Positions 7,474-17,185 of a stretch of DNA of 64,000 nt are shown here, in pieces. The notes under the pieces are model-generated. The model was not told where the DNA came from, made no database searches, and saw only the letters and a program-made list of their open reading frames with translations. The stretch lies in contig CALGUK010000034.1 in assembly GCA_937920235.1 (NCBI GenBank), forward strand, positions 124,001 through 188,000, given 5' to 3'. Every line of letters starts with the position of its first letter. The stretch's first letter is position 1. The DNA comes from an uncultured Clostridia bacterium. GTDB taxonomy: Bacteria > Bacillota > Clostridia > Oscillospirales > Acutalibacteraceae. A program made the position numbers and the translations under genes.

Positions 7474-8377
7474 TTCCTCCCTCAAGCAAATCCGCAACAG
7501 CGCCCTTATCAAAAACCCGATACTCTTTGAGGCAATAGGTCTGTGCCCCGTGGTCGCTATCGCTTATTCCTTCAGACTTGCTGTTTTTCTGGCAGTTGTC
7601 ACCGCTGTCGAGATGATCGTCTGCGAGGTTCTTGCTTCTAAATTTCTCAAAAATGTCCGCCGATATTGGAGAGTTGCCCTCTATGCACTTTTCGGTGTTG
7701 CGGTCATCTTCCCTACAATGTATGTAACGGGAAGACTTTTCCCGGATATGTCGGCAAACTTCGGAGTGTTTCTGCCTCTTATGGCAGTCAACTCTCTTAT
7801 TGCCCTTCACTGCGAAAGAGTTGCAGTTAAAAACGATGTTAAGACAAGCTTTATAGACGCGGTTTCTTCCTCTTCGAGCTACGGCGCAGTTGCCCTTATT
7901 GTCGGTCTTTTGAGAGAGGTTCTCGGCAACGGTACCTTTTGGGGAATGAGCCTTAATCTGCCCTTAAAAATTCCGGGGTTTCTTATGCCATTCGGCGGAC
8001 TTATCATTCTCGGTTTTCTCGCGGCAGGACTCAAAGCTTTTATAAATGCGAAATATCCCGAAGCAAATCCCAATAAGGCGTTTGACACATCGGAAATCAG
8101 ACGTTCACTCAGAGGCAGCTTCAGAGAGCTTATGAACGACGAATTCAACCCCTACGGTGAGGGTAACGAGGACGAATCCGATCCGCATGCCGTAAGGGAT
8201 AAAAAGAAGCGGTCGCGAGCGCAGAAAAAACCTGAGCAGACTACCGTTACCGCTGAAGCTGAACAGCCTGTTTTGCTGAAAGAACCGGAGCATACCTATC
8301 TTGATGACTTCTCGGAAATGCTTTCCGACCTTGAAAAGCAGAAGGACAGCTCCGAAAACGGAGGTGAGGAAAAGTGA
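7463..8377 (+). CDS. RnfE/NqrD-like membrane protein retaining one of two cluster cysteines
   Basis: Six membrane helices in about 190 residues match RnfE well: NPILFEAIGLCP near residue 25, GVFLPLMAVN, and LLREVLGNGTFWG. In Rnf/Nqr a Cys in LGLCP and a second one in V-N-C ligate an intramembrane iron-sulfur cluster; here the first is kept and the second position is Ser (AVNS). A charged cytosolic tail of about 100 residues is added, rich in Lys, Glu and Pro. GGAGGTGA five bases before ATG 7463 decides the start, which lies within the last codons of the RnfD-like gene. The gene ends in a GTGA overlap with the next one, so all three are translationally coupled. Confidence 0.78.
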   Translation: MKNNSSLKQIRNSALIKNPILFEAIGLCPVVAIAYSFRLAVFLAVVTAVEMIVCEVLASKFLKNVRRYWRVALYALFGVAVIFPTMYVTGRLFPDMSANFGVFLPLMAVNSLIALHCERVAVKNDVKTSFIDAVSSSSSYGAVALIVGLLREVLGNGTFWGMSLNLPLKIPGFLMPFGGLIILGFLAAGLKAFINAKYPEANPNKAFDTSEIRRSLRGSFRELMNDEFNPYGEGNEDESDPHAVRDKKKRSRAQKKPEQTTVTAEAEQPVLLKEPEHTYLDDFSEMLSDLEKQKDSSENGGEEK

Positions 8378-8967
8378 GCGTTATTTTAAATCTTGTTTCA
8401 GCCGCACTGTATGTTATGCTCTTCCAAAACCTTATTTTCAACGGCGGATACGGTCTGAGCGAAGCCGTCAGAATGAGTGCAAAGCCGAGACAGCTTTTGC
8501 CGATGACGGTCTTCATCACTCTTTTCTCAACTCTTGTTTCGGCAATAGGTGTTTCGCTTGATATTATTCCTCAGATAAGAGGTCTTAGCGAAATACTTCA
8601 CGCTTTGATTTATGTCGGTGTTCTGCTGGCGCTTTATGTTATTACAATGATAATCGTAAACATCCACGGAAAAGCTACTCCGCCCACAAAGAGACGAATA
8701 GGCATTGCGGCATTCAACACGCTTGTCTTCGCCATGCCGTTGATAAACTATCGCTCTGCATTTACGGTTATCGAGGCAATCGGAGCAGGTCTCGGAGCAG
8801 GACTTGCATACGTTATTGCCGTTCTTCTGATAAATACCGGCCTTAAAAAGCTTGACTCAAACACTTCAGTACCCAGATGCTTTAAAGGAACTCCTGCAAT
8901 ATTTATCTATACGGCACTTCTCTCGCTGGCATTTACCGGTATTTCCGGTACATCAGTATTTATTTAA
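8374..8967 (+). CDS. RnfA-like membrane protein without cluster cysteines
   Basis: The 197-residue length and six-helix pattern match RnfA, and the C-terminus (VPRCFKGTPAIFIYTALL, then LAFTGISG) follows the RnfA ending V-P-x-x-F-x-G-x-x-I closely. Both cysteines of real RnfA are missing: the first loop reads LIFNGGYGLSEA instead of a segment with L-C-P, and the fourth-helix N-C is N-T. So this subunit should not hold the intramembrane iron-sulfur cluster. The start is GTG overlapping the previous stop (GTGA), with GGTGAGG upstream. No RnfB, C or G gene is nearby. Confidence 0.75.
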   Translation: MSVILNLVSAALYVMLFQNLIFNGGYGLSEAVRMSAKPRQLLPMTVFITLFSTLVSAIGVSLDIIPQIRGLSEILHALIYVGVLLALYVITMIIVNIHGKATPPTKRRIGIAAFNTLVFAMPLINYRSAFTVIEAIGAGLGAGLAYVIAVLLINTGLKKLDSNTSVPRCFKGTPAIFIYTALLSLAFTGISGTSVFI

Positions 8968-8979
8968 AGGACTCAGATT

Positions 8980-10113
8980 ATGGCAAAAAACGAAAACTCC
9001 CAACGAAGATTAAAAGGATATTACGGATTTCAGAAAAAATATCCGTCACGAAGCGGCGACCGTCCTATCCACGAGACGCGCCGTGCAAAAAAAAGAGAAC
9101 GCATCAAAAAGATTTTGTTCTGCGTTTTTTTGTGTTGCCTTTTTATCGGAACCTTTATTTTTGCCAGATTCTGTGACAACCTTTCATCTCGTCCTCTTGA
9201 GGATAACAAAATTGAAACGCCTCCGACCGTTACCGCCGATAATATCGGTACGGTGCGTGCTACCTATATGGATAATTCCGTGCTTCGTGATATCTCCGAT
9301 GTAATGGCATTTCTTGAAGAGGCTCGGGAATTGGGCTTCAACGCCGTAATGATCGACTTTAAAGACCGCGACGGAATATTATCATACCGTTCAAATCTGA
9401 TTTCTTATTCCGCAAATGGAAAAATAAATTATATCGACAGTGAAATCATTGCTAAAATCAAGCTTGAAGGTTTTCTTGTACTGGGCAGAATTTTCTGTTT
9501 TGAGGACACAATCGCCCCCCAGCGTCTTTATGCTTATGTGTATGAGGATGCCGAAAAGGGCAGAATATGGTTTGACGACTCGGCAATAAATGGCGGAAAG
9601 GTCTGGCTTGACCCCACAAATATAATATCTCAGAGTTATATCTGCTCCGTCATAAAAGAGGTTATCTCTCTCGGTGCGGATTGCATTTATCTCGACTCGG
9701 TTCAGTTCCCGGAATCCCGCGAAGGCTCTGTTCCCGTTTACAGCAATGACGATTCTTCCCTTAACCGTAATCTTGTTCTTATGAATTTCCTTGAAAAAGC
9801 AGTTGAAAGTGCAGACAGCAGACCCGTTATCCTCGGTATGCCCGTGGATTGTATTGAAACGGGAGACCGGGAAAAATGGGGCGGAACTCTTTTTGACACG
9901 GCAGCTCATATCTGTTCTCCGCTTCTTGAGAGCCCGTCCGATGATAATTTCATCAAATATATCGAAAACAGTTACATTGTCTATAACGACAAGGCTAAAA
10001 ACAATTTTTCCACAGTGAAAATGATACCGACTGTCAAAAATCCGGTTGAAGCCATTGATTTTTACGAAAAATTGTCCTCAAGTGCGGCAGAAAGCTATAT
10101 AATTATTCCCTGA
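8980..10113 (+). CDS. Membrane-anchored DUF4015-like TIM-barrel protein
   Basis: A basic N-terminal tail (about 40 residues) and one membrane helix (about 44-64) put the 300-residue C-terminal domain outside the cell. That domain resembles the putative glycoside-hydrolase family DUF4015: [20 protein letters not shown], a second strand [19 protein letters not shown], and [11 protein letters not shown] with Asp residues at the strand ends where barrel enzymes hold catalytic acids. It follows the RnfA-like gene by 12 bases with AAAGGA before ATG 8980, so it is probably the last gene of that operon. Carbohydrate hydrolysis is family-level inference; the substrate is unknown. Confidence 0.75.
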   Translation: MAKNENSQRRLKGYYGFQKKYPSRSGDRPIHETRRAKKRERIKKILFCVFLCCLFIGTFIFARFCDNLSSRPLEDNKIETPPTVTADNIGTVRATYMDNSVLRDISDVMAFLEEARELGFNAVMIDFKDRDGILSYRSNLISYSANGKINYIDSEIIAKIKLEGFLVLGRIFCFEDTIAPQRLYAYVYEDAEKGRIWFDDSAINGGKVWLDPTNIISQSYICSVIKEVISLGADCIYLDSVQFPESREGSVPVYSNDDSSLNRNLVLMNFLEKAVESADSRPVILGMPVDCIETGDREKWGGTLFDTAAHICSPLLESPSDDNFIKYIENSYIVYNDKAKNNFSTVKMIPTVKNPVEAIDFYEKLSSSAAESYIIIP

Positions 10114-10127
10114 TTTTACAAAAAGAC

Positions 10128-10156
10128 TTGAAATACAATAAATTTTATTGTATTAT
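10128..10156 (+). promoter_or_regulatory. Promoter of efp
   Basis: TTGAAA (10128-10133), 17 bases, TATTAT (10151-10156), about 38 bases before the efp start. Confidence 0.7.
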
Positions 10157-10193
10157 TTATAATGTATTAAAACAAAACGGAGGTATATTACCT

Positions 10194-10751
10194 ATGGTAT
10201 CAGCAGGTGATTTCAGAAACGGCGTAACATTTGAAATGGACGGTAACGTTTATCAGATCGTTGAATTCCAGCATGTTAAACCCGGTAAGGGCGCTGCTTT
10301 CGTAAGAGCAAAAATTAAAAACGTTATTTCCGGCGGTGTTGTTGAAAGAACTTTCAACCCGACCGAAAAGTATCCCACAGCTTTCATTGAGAGAAAAGAT
10401 ATGGAATATTCATACAATGACAGCGGTCTTTACTACTTTATGGATCAGGAAACATATGACCTTATTCCCATCAACGAATCAGATCTCGGCGACAACTTTA
10501 AGTTTGTCAAAGAGAATATGGTATGCAAAATTCTTTCATACAAGGGCAATGTTTTCGGTGTTGAACCCCCCACATTCGTAACTCTTCAGGTTACACAGAC
10601 AGATCCGGGCTTCAAGGGCGACACAGCAACAAACGCTACAAAGCCTGCAACTCTTGAAACAGGTGCAGAAATCAAGGTTCCGCTTTTCATTGATGAAGGC
10701 GAAATGATTAACGTTGACACTCGTACAGGCGAGTATATGTCAAGAGCATAA
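10194..10751 (+). CDS. efp: Translation elongation factor P
   Basis: EF-P rescues ribosomes stalled on consecutive prolines. The 185 residues show the usual three beta domains: [16 protein letters not shown] at the start, the exposed loop [13 protein letters not shown] with the tip lysine that is modified in some bacteria, and the C-terminal [22 protein letters not shown] region. ACGGAGGT at 10177-10184 selects ATG 10194; an upstream in-frame extension to 10128 would run through the promoter and is rejected. The next gene follows after 43 bases and may be cotranscribed. Confidence 0.97.
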   Translation: MVSAGDFRNGVTFEMDGNVYQIVEFQHVKPGKGAAFVRAKIKNVISGGVVERTFNPTEKYPTAFIERKDMEYSYNDSGLYYFMDQETYDLIPINESDLGDNFKFVKENMVCKILSYKGNVFGVEPPTFVTLQVTQTDPGFKGDTATNATKPATLETGAEIKVPLFIDEGEMINVDTRTGEYMSRA

Positions 10752-10794
10752 GGCAATACTAATATTGCCGTAAAATCTTAACGGAGGATTAAAG

Positions 10795-11226
10795 ATGATG
10801 ACAGTAACAGAAAAAGTAGCTTATCTTAAAGGTCTGGTTGAAGGTCTTGATTTTGATAAAGACGACAAGGAAACAAAGGTTATCAATGCAGTTCTTGATG
10901 TTCTCGAAGATCTTGCTCTCACAGTAAGTGATCTTGACGACGAAATGGAACTTGTTACAGAGCAGCTTGATGCTGTTGACGAGGACCTTGCAGATCTCGA
11001 AGAAATTTTCTATGACGAATGTGATGACTGCGATTGCGACGACGATTGCGATTGCTGTGATTGCGAAGACGGTATGTATGAGGTTGAGTGTCCCAACTGC
11101 GGCGAGATAATTTATTTTGACGAAGAAATCATCCTCGACGGTGAAGCAGAGTGTCCTGCTTGCGGTGAAGTTCTTGAATTTGACTGCGACTGCGATTGTG
11201 ATGACTGCTGTGAGGACGAAGAATAA
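10795..11226 (+). CDS. CD1247-type protein with acidic, cysteine-rich metal-binding region
   Basis: The first 75 residues are helical and match the N-terminal domain found in Clostridia proteins such as CD1247 (VTEKVAYLKGLVEGL, then acidic helices). A cluster of about 20 alternating Cys and Asp residues follows, then a two-CxxC zinc ribbon (VECPNCGE .. AECPACGE) and a second Cys/Asp cluster at the end. With about 17 cysteines in 143 residues, strong metal binding is likely, but whether it is structural zinc or metal storage cannot be told. The arrangement after efp is common in Clostridia as far as I recall. GGAGG precedes tandem ATGs. Confidence 0.75.
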   Translation: MMTVTEKVAYLKGLVEGLDFDKDDKETKVINAVLDVLEDLALTVSDLDDEMELVTEQLDAVDEDLADLEEIFYDECDDCDCDDDCDCCDCEDGMYEVECPNCGEIIYFDEEIILDGEAECPACGEVLEFDCDCDCDDCCEDEE

Positions 11227-11246
11227 TTAACTTTTCACCAAACAAT

Positions 11247-11277
11247 AAAAAGGACTACCGATTGGTAGTCCTTTTTT
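11247..11277 (+). terminator. Intrinsic terminator after the Cys-rich gene
   Basis: AAAAGGACTACC and GGTAGTCCTTTTTT form a 12-bp stem with a four-base loop and T tail. Confidence 0.9.
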
Positions 11278-11381
11278 GATATATATTTATTTTTTCTTTA
11301 TCTTCACATACTGCTTAATTTGTCTGTTCTTATTGCAAACTTGATTATAAAATGCTACAATTTATCTATGAGGTGATTGTT

Positions 11382-12284
11382 ATGACAAACAGTAAAAAAA
11401 TGATGAACATCTATACAGTTATGTGGGGTGTTATCGCAGTAGTTTACGGTCTTTGGATGTCTCTTTTTATGTCCTGGGATCAGTTTCCGTACATAATTCC
11501 TACCGAAGCAGATCTGGCTTTACCGGCAGAAGAATTTATTGCAAAATTTGACGGTATGCTTTACGAACCCTTATATCAGAATGCCGCTGTTTTCTGGATA
11601 TGGGTAGTGGCATCAACCGCAATGCTTTTCTTATACGGATTATTTATCAGAAAAATTCTTTTTGCCGAAAAGCTTACAAAAGCCACTACCGTTTTTTGCG
11701 TTACCAATCTTATTGTCGGATTTATATTTATCACCTGGTACGGATTCTTGCCGTTCCCCGAGCAATTCGGTAACATTTTAACCGACGTCACGGCAAGTAT
11801 GCTCGGTCTTCGCTATCCGTGGCCTTTCAGACTGTGGGGAGTTTTTGCTTCACTTTCAATTTTCACCAATACTCTTTATATGTATCGCAAAAATAATTAT
11901 CAGGGCAAAGCCGGTGTCATTGTTACATCCCTCGGATGTGCTGCAATTTATGTTACTGTTAATGTACCGTCGGCAGGTCTCGACCTTGTTATGACCGCAC
12001 GCTGTCTCGGTCATTGGGCAACTGCTCTTATTTTCGCTTTCTTGGGTGCGGCAGGTGTGATAATCTTCCTTTTTCACAAATGCAGAGAAAAGGACAAAAA
12101 ATATATTATTGCCACAATAATTTTCGTTGCAGTGCTCGCTGTTATGCTCGTCCTTTTAGTTACGGTAGGCAAGAGTGCGTTTATTGAGAATTTACCCATG
12201 TGGGTAGCCTATGCGCTTCTCTTTATTGTCAACTTCACATCCTTCTTTGACAAAAAAGAGATTAAAGAAACGGCAAAGGTATAA
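11382..12284 (+). CDS. Polytopic membrane protein of unknown function (300 aa)
   Basis: About eight hydrophobic helices can be counted. The first loop is outside-like and acidic (YIIPTEADLALPAEEF). No transporter or enzyme motif is recognised, and there is no duplicated half. GAGGTGA nine bases before ATG 11382 is the ribosome site; an in-frame ATG at 11352 lacks one. It heads a four-gene plus-strand cluster (membrane protein, small membrane protein, family 4 glycosidase, YjbR-like protein) with gaps of 12, 11 and 1 bases, so it may help take up or sense the glycoside the enzyme cleaves. That link is inference from the operon only. Confidence 0.75.
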   Translation: MTNSKKMMNIYTVMWGVIAVVYGLWMSLFMSWDQFPYIIPTEADLALPAEEFIAKFDGMLYEPLYQNAAVFWIWVVASTAMLFLYGLFIRKILFAEKLTKATTVFCVTNLIVGFIFITWYGFLPFPEQFGNILTDVTASMLGLRYPWPFRLWGVFASLSIFTNTLYMYRKNNYQGKAGVIVTSLGCAAIYVTVNVPSAGLDLVMTARCLGHWATALIFAFLGAAGVIIFLFHKCREKDKKYIIATIIFVAVLAVMLVLLVTVGKSAFIENLPMWVAYALLFIVNFTSFFDKKEIKETAKV

Positions 12285-12296
12285 AGGAGATTACAA

Positions 12297-12707
12297 ATGA
12301 AAGAAATTTTAATGTCGAATATTCCTGCATCGGTTGCAACAATAGGACTTATCCTTTATTTCTTCGGTATGGCTGTTGTATTTATTATCAGTCCTCTAAA
12401 AAATGCGGAAAGTTTTTCAATCAAACCTGTTGATAACGCAGGTAAAACTGAAATCCGTGTTTACTACGGCGGCATTTCGGGTGCCTTAGGCGGATTTTTA
12501 CTTTTTCTTATGCTCGCTCTTAAAACTCCGTACTACTCAATGATTGGCGGTCTTTTCTTCTCAACAACCGTTTTTGTCACAAGAACGATTTTTCTCTGTG
12601 TTGATAAAGGTTGGAAGTGTCCGTACACAAAGCTTGCAATTCCGGCAGAGGGACTTTTTGTAGTTGCTCTCTGGACTTGCTTTACACTTTCAAAAACACT
12701 TTATTAA
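12297..12707 (+). CDS. Small four-helix membrane protein, DUF4345-like
   Basis: 136 residues with four hydrophobic helices. The segment TEIRVYYGGISGALGGFLL resembles the DUF4345 pattern (a charged residue, R-x-x-Y-G-G, then a Gly-rich helix). No catalytic residues are evident. AAAGGAGA precedes ATG 12297. It sits between the 300-residue membrane protein and the glycosidase, probably in one transcript. The domain name is from memory and tentative. Confidence 0.65.
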   Translation: MKEILMSNIPASVATIGLILYFFGMAVVFIISPLKNAESFSIKPVDNAGKTEIRVYYGGISGALGGFLLFLMLALKTPYYSMIGGLFFSTTVFVTRTIFLCVDKGWKCPYTKLAIPAEGLFVVALWTCFTLSKTLY

Positions 12708-12718
12708 AGGAGTTTTCT

Positions 12719-14038
12719 ATGAAAATTACATTTATGGGTGCAGGCAGCACCGTTTTTGTAAGAAATGTTATTGGCGACTGTATGTGCACAGAAGCACTTC
12801 GCGACAGCGTATTTGCGCTTTATGATATTGATGCAGAAAGACTTGAAGAAAGCCGTATAATTCTTGAAGCTATGAGAAACGCTAAAGGTGGTTACGGAAA
12901 AATAGAGTGCTATGTTGGTGTAGAAAACAGAAAAGATGCCCTTCGCGGTGCTAATTTCGTAGTCAACGCAATTCAGGTTGGACTTTATGACCCTTGCACA
13001 ATTATTGACTTTGAAGTTCCAAAGAAATATGGTTTAAGACAAACAATAGGTGATACTCTCGGCATTGGTGGAATTATGCGTACACTTCGCACAATCCCTG
13101 TTATGAAAAGCTTTGCTGATGATATGGAAGAAGTGTGTCCCGATGCACTTTTCTTAAACTATGTTAACCCAATGGCAACGCTTTCAGGCTATATGCAGAG
13201 ATATACAGGCATTAAAACAGTAGGTCTTTGCCATAGCGTTCAGGGTTGCTCCGGACATCTTCTTAAAACCTTGGGAATGGAAGATAAACTTGAAGGCAGA
13301 AAGGAGCTTATTGCAGGTATTAACCATATGGCTTGGCTTCTTGAAATCAAAGACAAAAACGGCGTTGACTTGTATCCTGAAATCAAGTCAAGAGTTGACG
13401 AATATATGGCAAAACCTGATGCAGATGATAAAATCCGTATGGATTACATTAAAAACTTCGGCTATTACTGCACAGAATCAAGCGAGCACAATGCGGAATA
13501 CAATATGTTCTACATAAAATCCAAATATCCTGAGCTTATTGAAAAATACAATATTCCTCTTGACGAATATCCTCGTCGCTGTATAAATCAGATTGAGGGT
13601 TGGAAAAAAGAGTATGCTGAAATGCTGCAGAAAGGCGTTAAAGAGCACGAGCGCTCAGAAGAATACGCATCAAGAATTATGGAGTCAATAGTTACAGGTA
13701 ATCCTTATCAAATTGGCGGTAACGTGCTTAATACTGGTCATCTTATCACAAATCTTCCTGAAAATGCTTGTGTTGAGGTGCCGTGTCTTGTAAACGGTTA
13801 CGGTGTTCATCCTTGCTATGTAGGAGCATTGCCTGTTCAATGTGCAGCAATGAACATGACAAATATCAATGTTCAATTACTTACTATTGAGGCAGCAGTT
13901 ACAGGGAAGAAAGAGCATATTTATCAAGCTGCTATGCTTGACCCACATACAGGTAGTGAGCTTGACATTGACACAATCAAGAAAATGGTTGACGATTTAA
14001 TTGTTGCCCACGGTGACTATTTACCGACATTTAACTGA
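12719..14038 (+). CDS. melA: Glycoside hydrolase family 4, alpha-galactosidase type
   Basis: Family 4 enzymes use NAD+ and a divalent metal, usually Mn2+, to cleave glycosides by an oxidation-elimination route in the cytosol. Visible marks are the dinucleotide fold GAGSTVF at the N-terminus, NAIQVG, TLGIGGIMR, FLNYVNPMA, CHSVQG with the metal-binding Cys, and GINHMAW with the second ligand His. The CHSVQ form is the one I associate with alpha-galactosidases (MelA) rather than 6-phospho-glucosidases, which have CNVP-type motifs. Length 439 is normal. AAAGGAG decides ATG 12719; a longer in-frame extension from 12611 runs inside the previous gene and is rejected. Confidence 0.87.
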   Translation: MKITFMGAGSTVFVRNVIGDCMCTEALRDSVFALYDIDAERLEESRIILEAMRNAKGGYGKIECYVGVENRKDALRGANFVVNAIQVGLYDPCTIIDFEVPKKYGLRQTIGDTLGIGGIMRTLRTIPVMKSFADDMEEVCPDALFLNYVNPMATLSGYMQRYTGIKTVGLCHSVQGCSGHLLKTLGMEDKLEGRKELIAGINHMAWLLEIKDKNGVDLYPEIKSRVDEYMAKPDADDKIRMDYIKNFGYYCTESSEHNAEYNMFYIKSKYPELIEKYNIPLDEYPRRCINQIEGWKKEYAEMLQKGVKEHERSEEYASRIMESIVTGNPYQIGGNVLNTGHLITNLPENACVEVPCLVNGYGVHPCYVGALPVQCAAMNMTNINVQLLTIEAAVTGKKEHIYQAAMLDPHTGSELDIDTIKKMVDDLIVAHGDYLPTFN

Positions 14039-14039
14039 T

Positions 14040-14399
14040 ATGAATAAGAAAGACTTAATTCAACATATATCCGATATTTACAGCGCCGAAGCGGAATATA
14101 TATTCGCATCATCTCCGGACTGTGCCGTATTCCGTCACGGCAACAACAAAAAATGGTTTGCAATTATTATGACGGTGTCAAAGGATAAATTAGGTCTTAA
14201 AAGCACTGATAATATTGATATCGTCAATGTAAAAAGCGACCCTATTCTTGTAGATAATCTGATGAATGAAACCGGGTTTTACCCTGCATACCATATGAAT
14301 AAAACTCATTGGATTACAATAGCCCTTGACGGATCTGCCGATGATGAAAAGCTTAAATTTTTGTTGGATTTAAGCTTTGATTTAACAAATAATAAATAA
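14040..14399 (+). CDS. MmcQ/YjbR-family protein (119 aa)
   Basis: The protein matches the small YjbR/MmcQ fold: FRHGNNKKWFAIIM (strand pair with a conserved K-W-F), VNVKSDP, PAYHMNKTHWITI (the most conserved segment), and a final helix. The family is structurally similar to DNA-binding double-wing proteins, but its function is unknown. Its ATG overlaps the region just after the melA stop with a one-base gap and no separate promoter, so it is cotranscribed. A bidirectional hairpin follows. Confidence 0.85.
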   Translation: MNKKDLIQHISDIYSAEAEYIFASSPDCAVFRHGNNKKWFAIIMTVSKDKLGLKSTDNIDIVNVKSDPILVDNLMNETGFYPAYHMNKTHWITIALDGSADDEKLKFLLDLSFDLTNNK

Positions 14400-14422
14400 G
14401 GACTCCCGTAGGAGTCCTTTTT
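14397..14422. terminator. Terminator between convergent yjbR-like and mrp genes
   Basis: AAGGACTCC and GGAGTCCTT form a 9-bp stem with a short loop. A T run follows on the plus strand; on the minus strand the tail is weaker, so it may serve both genes unequally. Confidence 0.8.
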
Positions 14423-14424
14423 AA

Positions 14425-15240
<816 letters not shown>

Positions 15241-15357
15241 TTTTTATAACCTCTTTTCAAGATAGATAATAATTAACTATTTAATATCGTTCCGAATAAT
15301 GCTAAAATCTGTATTAACTGCTGTTAAAATTTTTTTCTTCAGAATGACATTATTTAC

Positions 15358-16719
15358 TTATTTTCCTACACAAAACTGTGCAAAAATTTCATTGACCACT
15401 AATTCTGTTGCCTTTTCACCTGTCAAAATCATAAGATTTTCGATAGCGGAATCAAGACAGACCGTGACAGCATCCATTGTCATACCCATTTCAACCGCAT
15501 TTTTTGCATCTCTTAACGCATCAAGAGCTTTTTTACAACACTCACATTGACGGTCATTGACTATTGCCGTTGCAGAAGTATCAAAATCCGCGGTGCCCAA
15601 AAGCTTTTCAACAGCATCAATAAGCTCCTGCTTACCTTCACCTGTTTTTGCTGAGATAAAAACTGTCTGCTGAAAGTTTTCCTCTATTTCATTGCTTAGA
15701 TAGTTTTTATCTAAATCGGTTTTATTGATAATTCCTATTGCTTTTTTCTCTTTACAAAGACTGATAAGCTTACGGTCAGCATCAGTCAAAGGACGGCTTG
15801 CATCAAATACGGCAAGCACAAGCTCTGCCTTTTCGAGTCTCCTTACTGCACGGTCAACACCGATGCTTTCAACCATATCTTCCGTTTCACGTACTCCTGC
15901 CGTATCAGCAAGGCGAAGAGTGATGCCTCCCACATTTACAGTATCCTCAATAATATCTCTCGTTGTGCCTGCTATTTCAGTTACGATAGATTTTTCCGTT
16001 CCCGAAAGCAGATTCATAAGCGTTGATTTTCCGACATTGGGACATCCGACAATTGCCGTGTCAACACCCTCAAGTATAATCTGCCCTTTTGAAAAGTCAT
16101 TTATAAGTTTTTCAAGACTTGAAACACTCTCGTCTATATGCTCTTCAAGGTTATTTTCGGACAAATCCTCTATTTCCTCATAAGGATAGTCCACCCACGC
16201 GGATAAAAGTGCCAGGTCATACACAAGCTTATCGCTGATTTTCTTAATTTCTTTGAAAAGTCTGCCCTCAAGAACACCGAGAGCAATTTTTTCTGCCTGC
16301 TCTCCCTGAGCAGAGATAATATTCATAACTGATTCTGCACTTGTAAGATCCATTTTCCCGTTAAGGAAGGCTCTTTTGGTAAATTCTCCTGCCTCTGCGG
16401 GAACTGCACCTGCATCATATACCGCTCTGAGCACTTTATCCGTAACAAATAGTCCTCCGTGACACGATATTTCTACCACGTCTTCTCCGGTATAACTTTT
16501 AGGAGCTCTGAAAACGAGAGCAACAACATTGTCAATGGTTCCGCTCTTGTCAGATGCCTTACCGTAGAGGGCAGAATATCCGGGAATGTCTTTGAGCTTT
16601 TTCCCGTTAAATGAGGAAAAGACACTATCGGCAACACTTACGGATTTTTCTCCTGAAATTCTAATGACTCCTAATCCGCCCGGTGCTCTGCCGGTTGAAA
16701 TTGCCGCTATTGTGCTCAT
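15358..16719 (-). CDS. mnmE: tRNA modification GTPase MnmE
   Basis: With MnmG it makes the 5-carboxymethylaminomethyl group of wobble uridine 34 in several tRNAs. Order of parts: formyl-THF-binding N-terminal domain with GLGVIRISG, helical domain, inserted Ras-like G domain (GCPNVGKST, GTTRDI, DTAGVRE, NKTD), and the invariant C-terminal FCVGK whose Cys is required for activity. 453 residues is normal. Its start overlaps the tadA stop by four bases (ATGA). It is the last gene of the minus-strand run. In most Firmicutes it lies between jag and mnmG; here it is on the other arm of the origin. Confidence 0.97.
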   Translation of the reverse strand: MSTIAAISTGRAPGGLGVIRISGEKSVSVADSVFSSFNGKKLKDIPGYSALYGKASDKSGTIDNVVALVFRAPKSYTGEDVVEISCHGGLFVTDKVLRAVYDAGAVPAEAGEFTKRAFLNGKMDLTSAESVMNIISAQGEQAEKIALGVLEGRLFKEIKKISDKLVYDLALLSAWVDYPYEEIEDLSENNLEEHIDESVSSLEKLINDFSKGQIILEGVDTAIVGCPNVGKSTLMNLLSGTEKSIVTEIAGTTRDIIEDTVNVGGITLRLADTAGVRETEDMVESIGVDRAVRRLEKAELVLAVFDASRPLTDADRKLISLCKEKKAIGIINKTDLDKNYLSNEIEENFQQTVFISAKTGEGKQELIDAVEKLLGTADFDTSATAIVNDRQCECCKKALDALRDAKNAVEMGMTMDAVTVCLDSAIENLMILTGEKATELVVNEIFAQFCVGK

Positions 16720-17183
16720 TTTTCCTCACCTGCTCTCTTCTTCCTGAGTTCTTTAAAAAAATCTGACAAAATCTGCGCACACTCATTTTCAAGAATACCG
16801 CCTTCATAAAGTGGCTTGTGCGTGAAATTCATATCAAAAAGTCGTGCTGCCGAAATGACAGCACCGTTTTTTAGATCATTTGCCCCGAAATATACTTTTT
16901 TTATTCTTGAATTTATAATTGCCCCTGCACACATGGGACACGGCTCAAGTGTGACATACATCTCACATTTCCAAAGTCTCCATCCGCCGAGATTTTTACA
17001 GGCATTGTCAATCGCCTCAATTTCAGCGTGATGCAGGGCATTTTTCACGGTTTCTCTGCGGTTTCTTCCCTCTCCGACGATTTTTCCGTCGCACACCACA
17101 ACTGCTCCGACGGGAACCTCACCTTCGTCTGCAGATTTTTGTGCCAAAGAAATCGCATATTTCATAAAATCATATTTTTCCAT
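16716..17183 (-). CDS. tadA: tRNA-specific adenosine deaminase
   Basis: TadA converts A34 to inosine in tRNA-Arg(ACG). The zinc motifs are HAEIEAID (His ligand and catalytic Glu) and PCPMCAGAI (two Cys ligands). About 155 residues, as usual. ATG 17183 gives a family-like N-terminus (MEKYDFMKYAI); a TTG at 17189 would overlap the previous stop as TTGA and is also possible. It is tightly coupled to the CPBP gene upstream and mnmE downstream, making a small tRNA-modification operon. Confidence 0.95.
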   Translation of the reverse strand: MEKYDFMKYAISLAQKSADEGEVPVGAVVVCDGKIVGEGRNRRETVKNALHHAEIEAIDNACKNLGGWRLWKCEMYVTLEPCPMCAGAIINSRIKKVYFGANDLKNGAVISAARLFDMNFTHKPLYEGGILENECAQILSDFFKELRKKRAGEEK

Positions 17184-17185
17184 AA

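Noticed and set aside
12611..12718. N-terminal extension of the family 4 glycosidase
   Set aside because: It lies inside the DUF4345-like gene, and the dinucleotide-binding strand starts right after ATG 12719, which has AAAGGAG.
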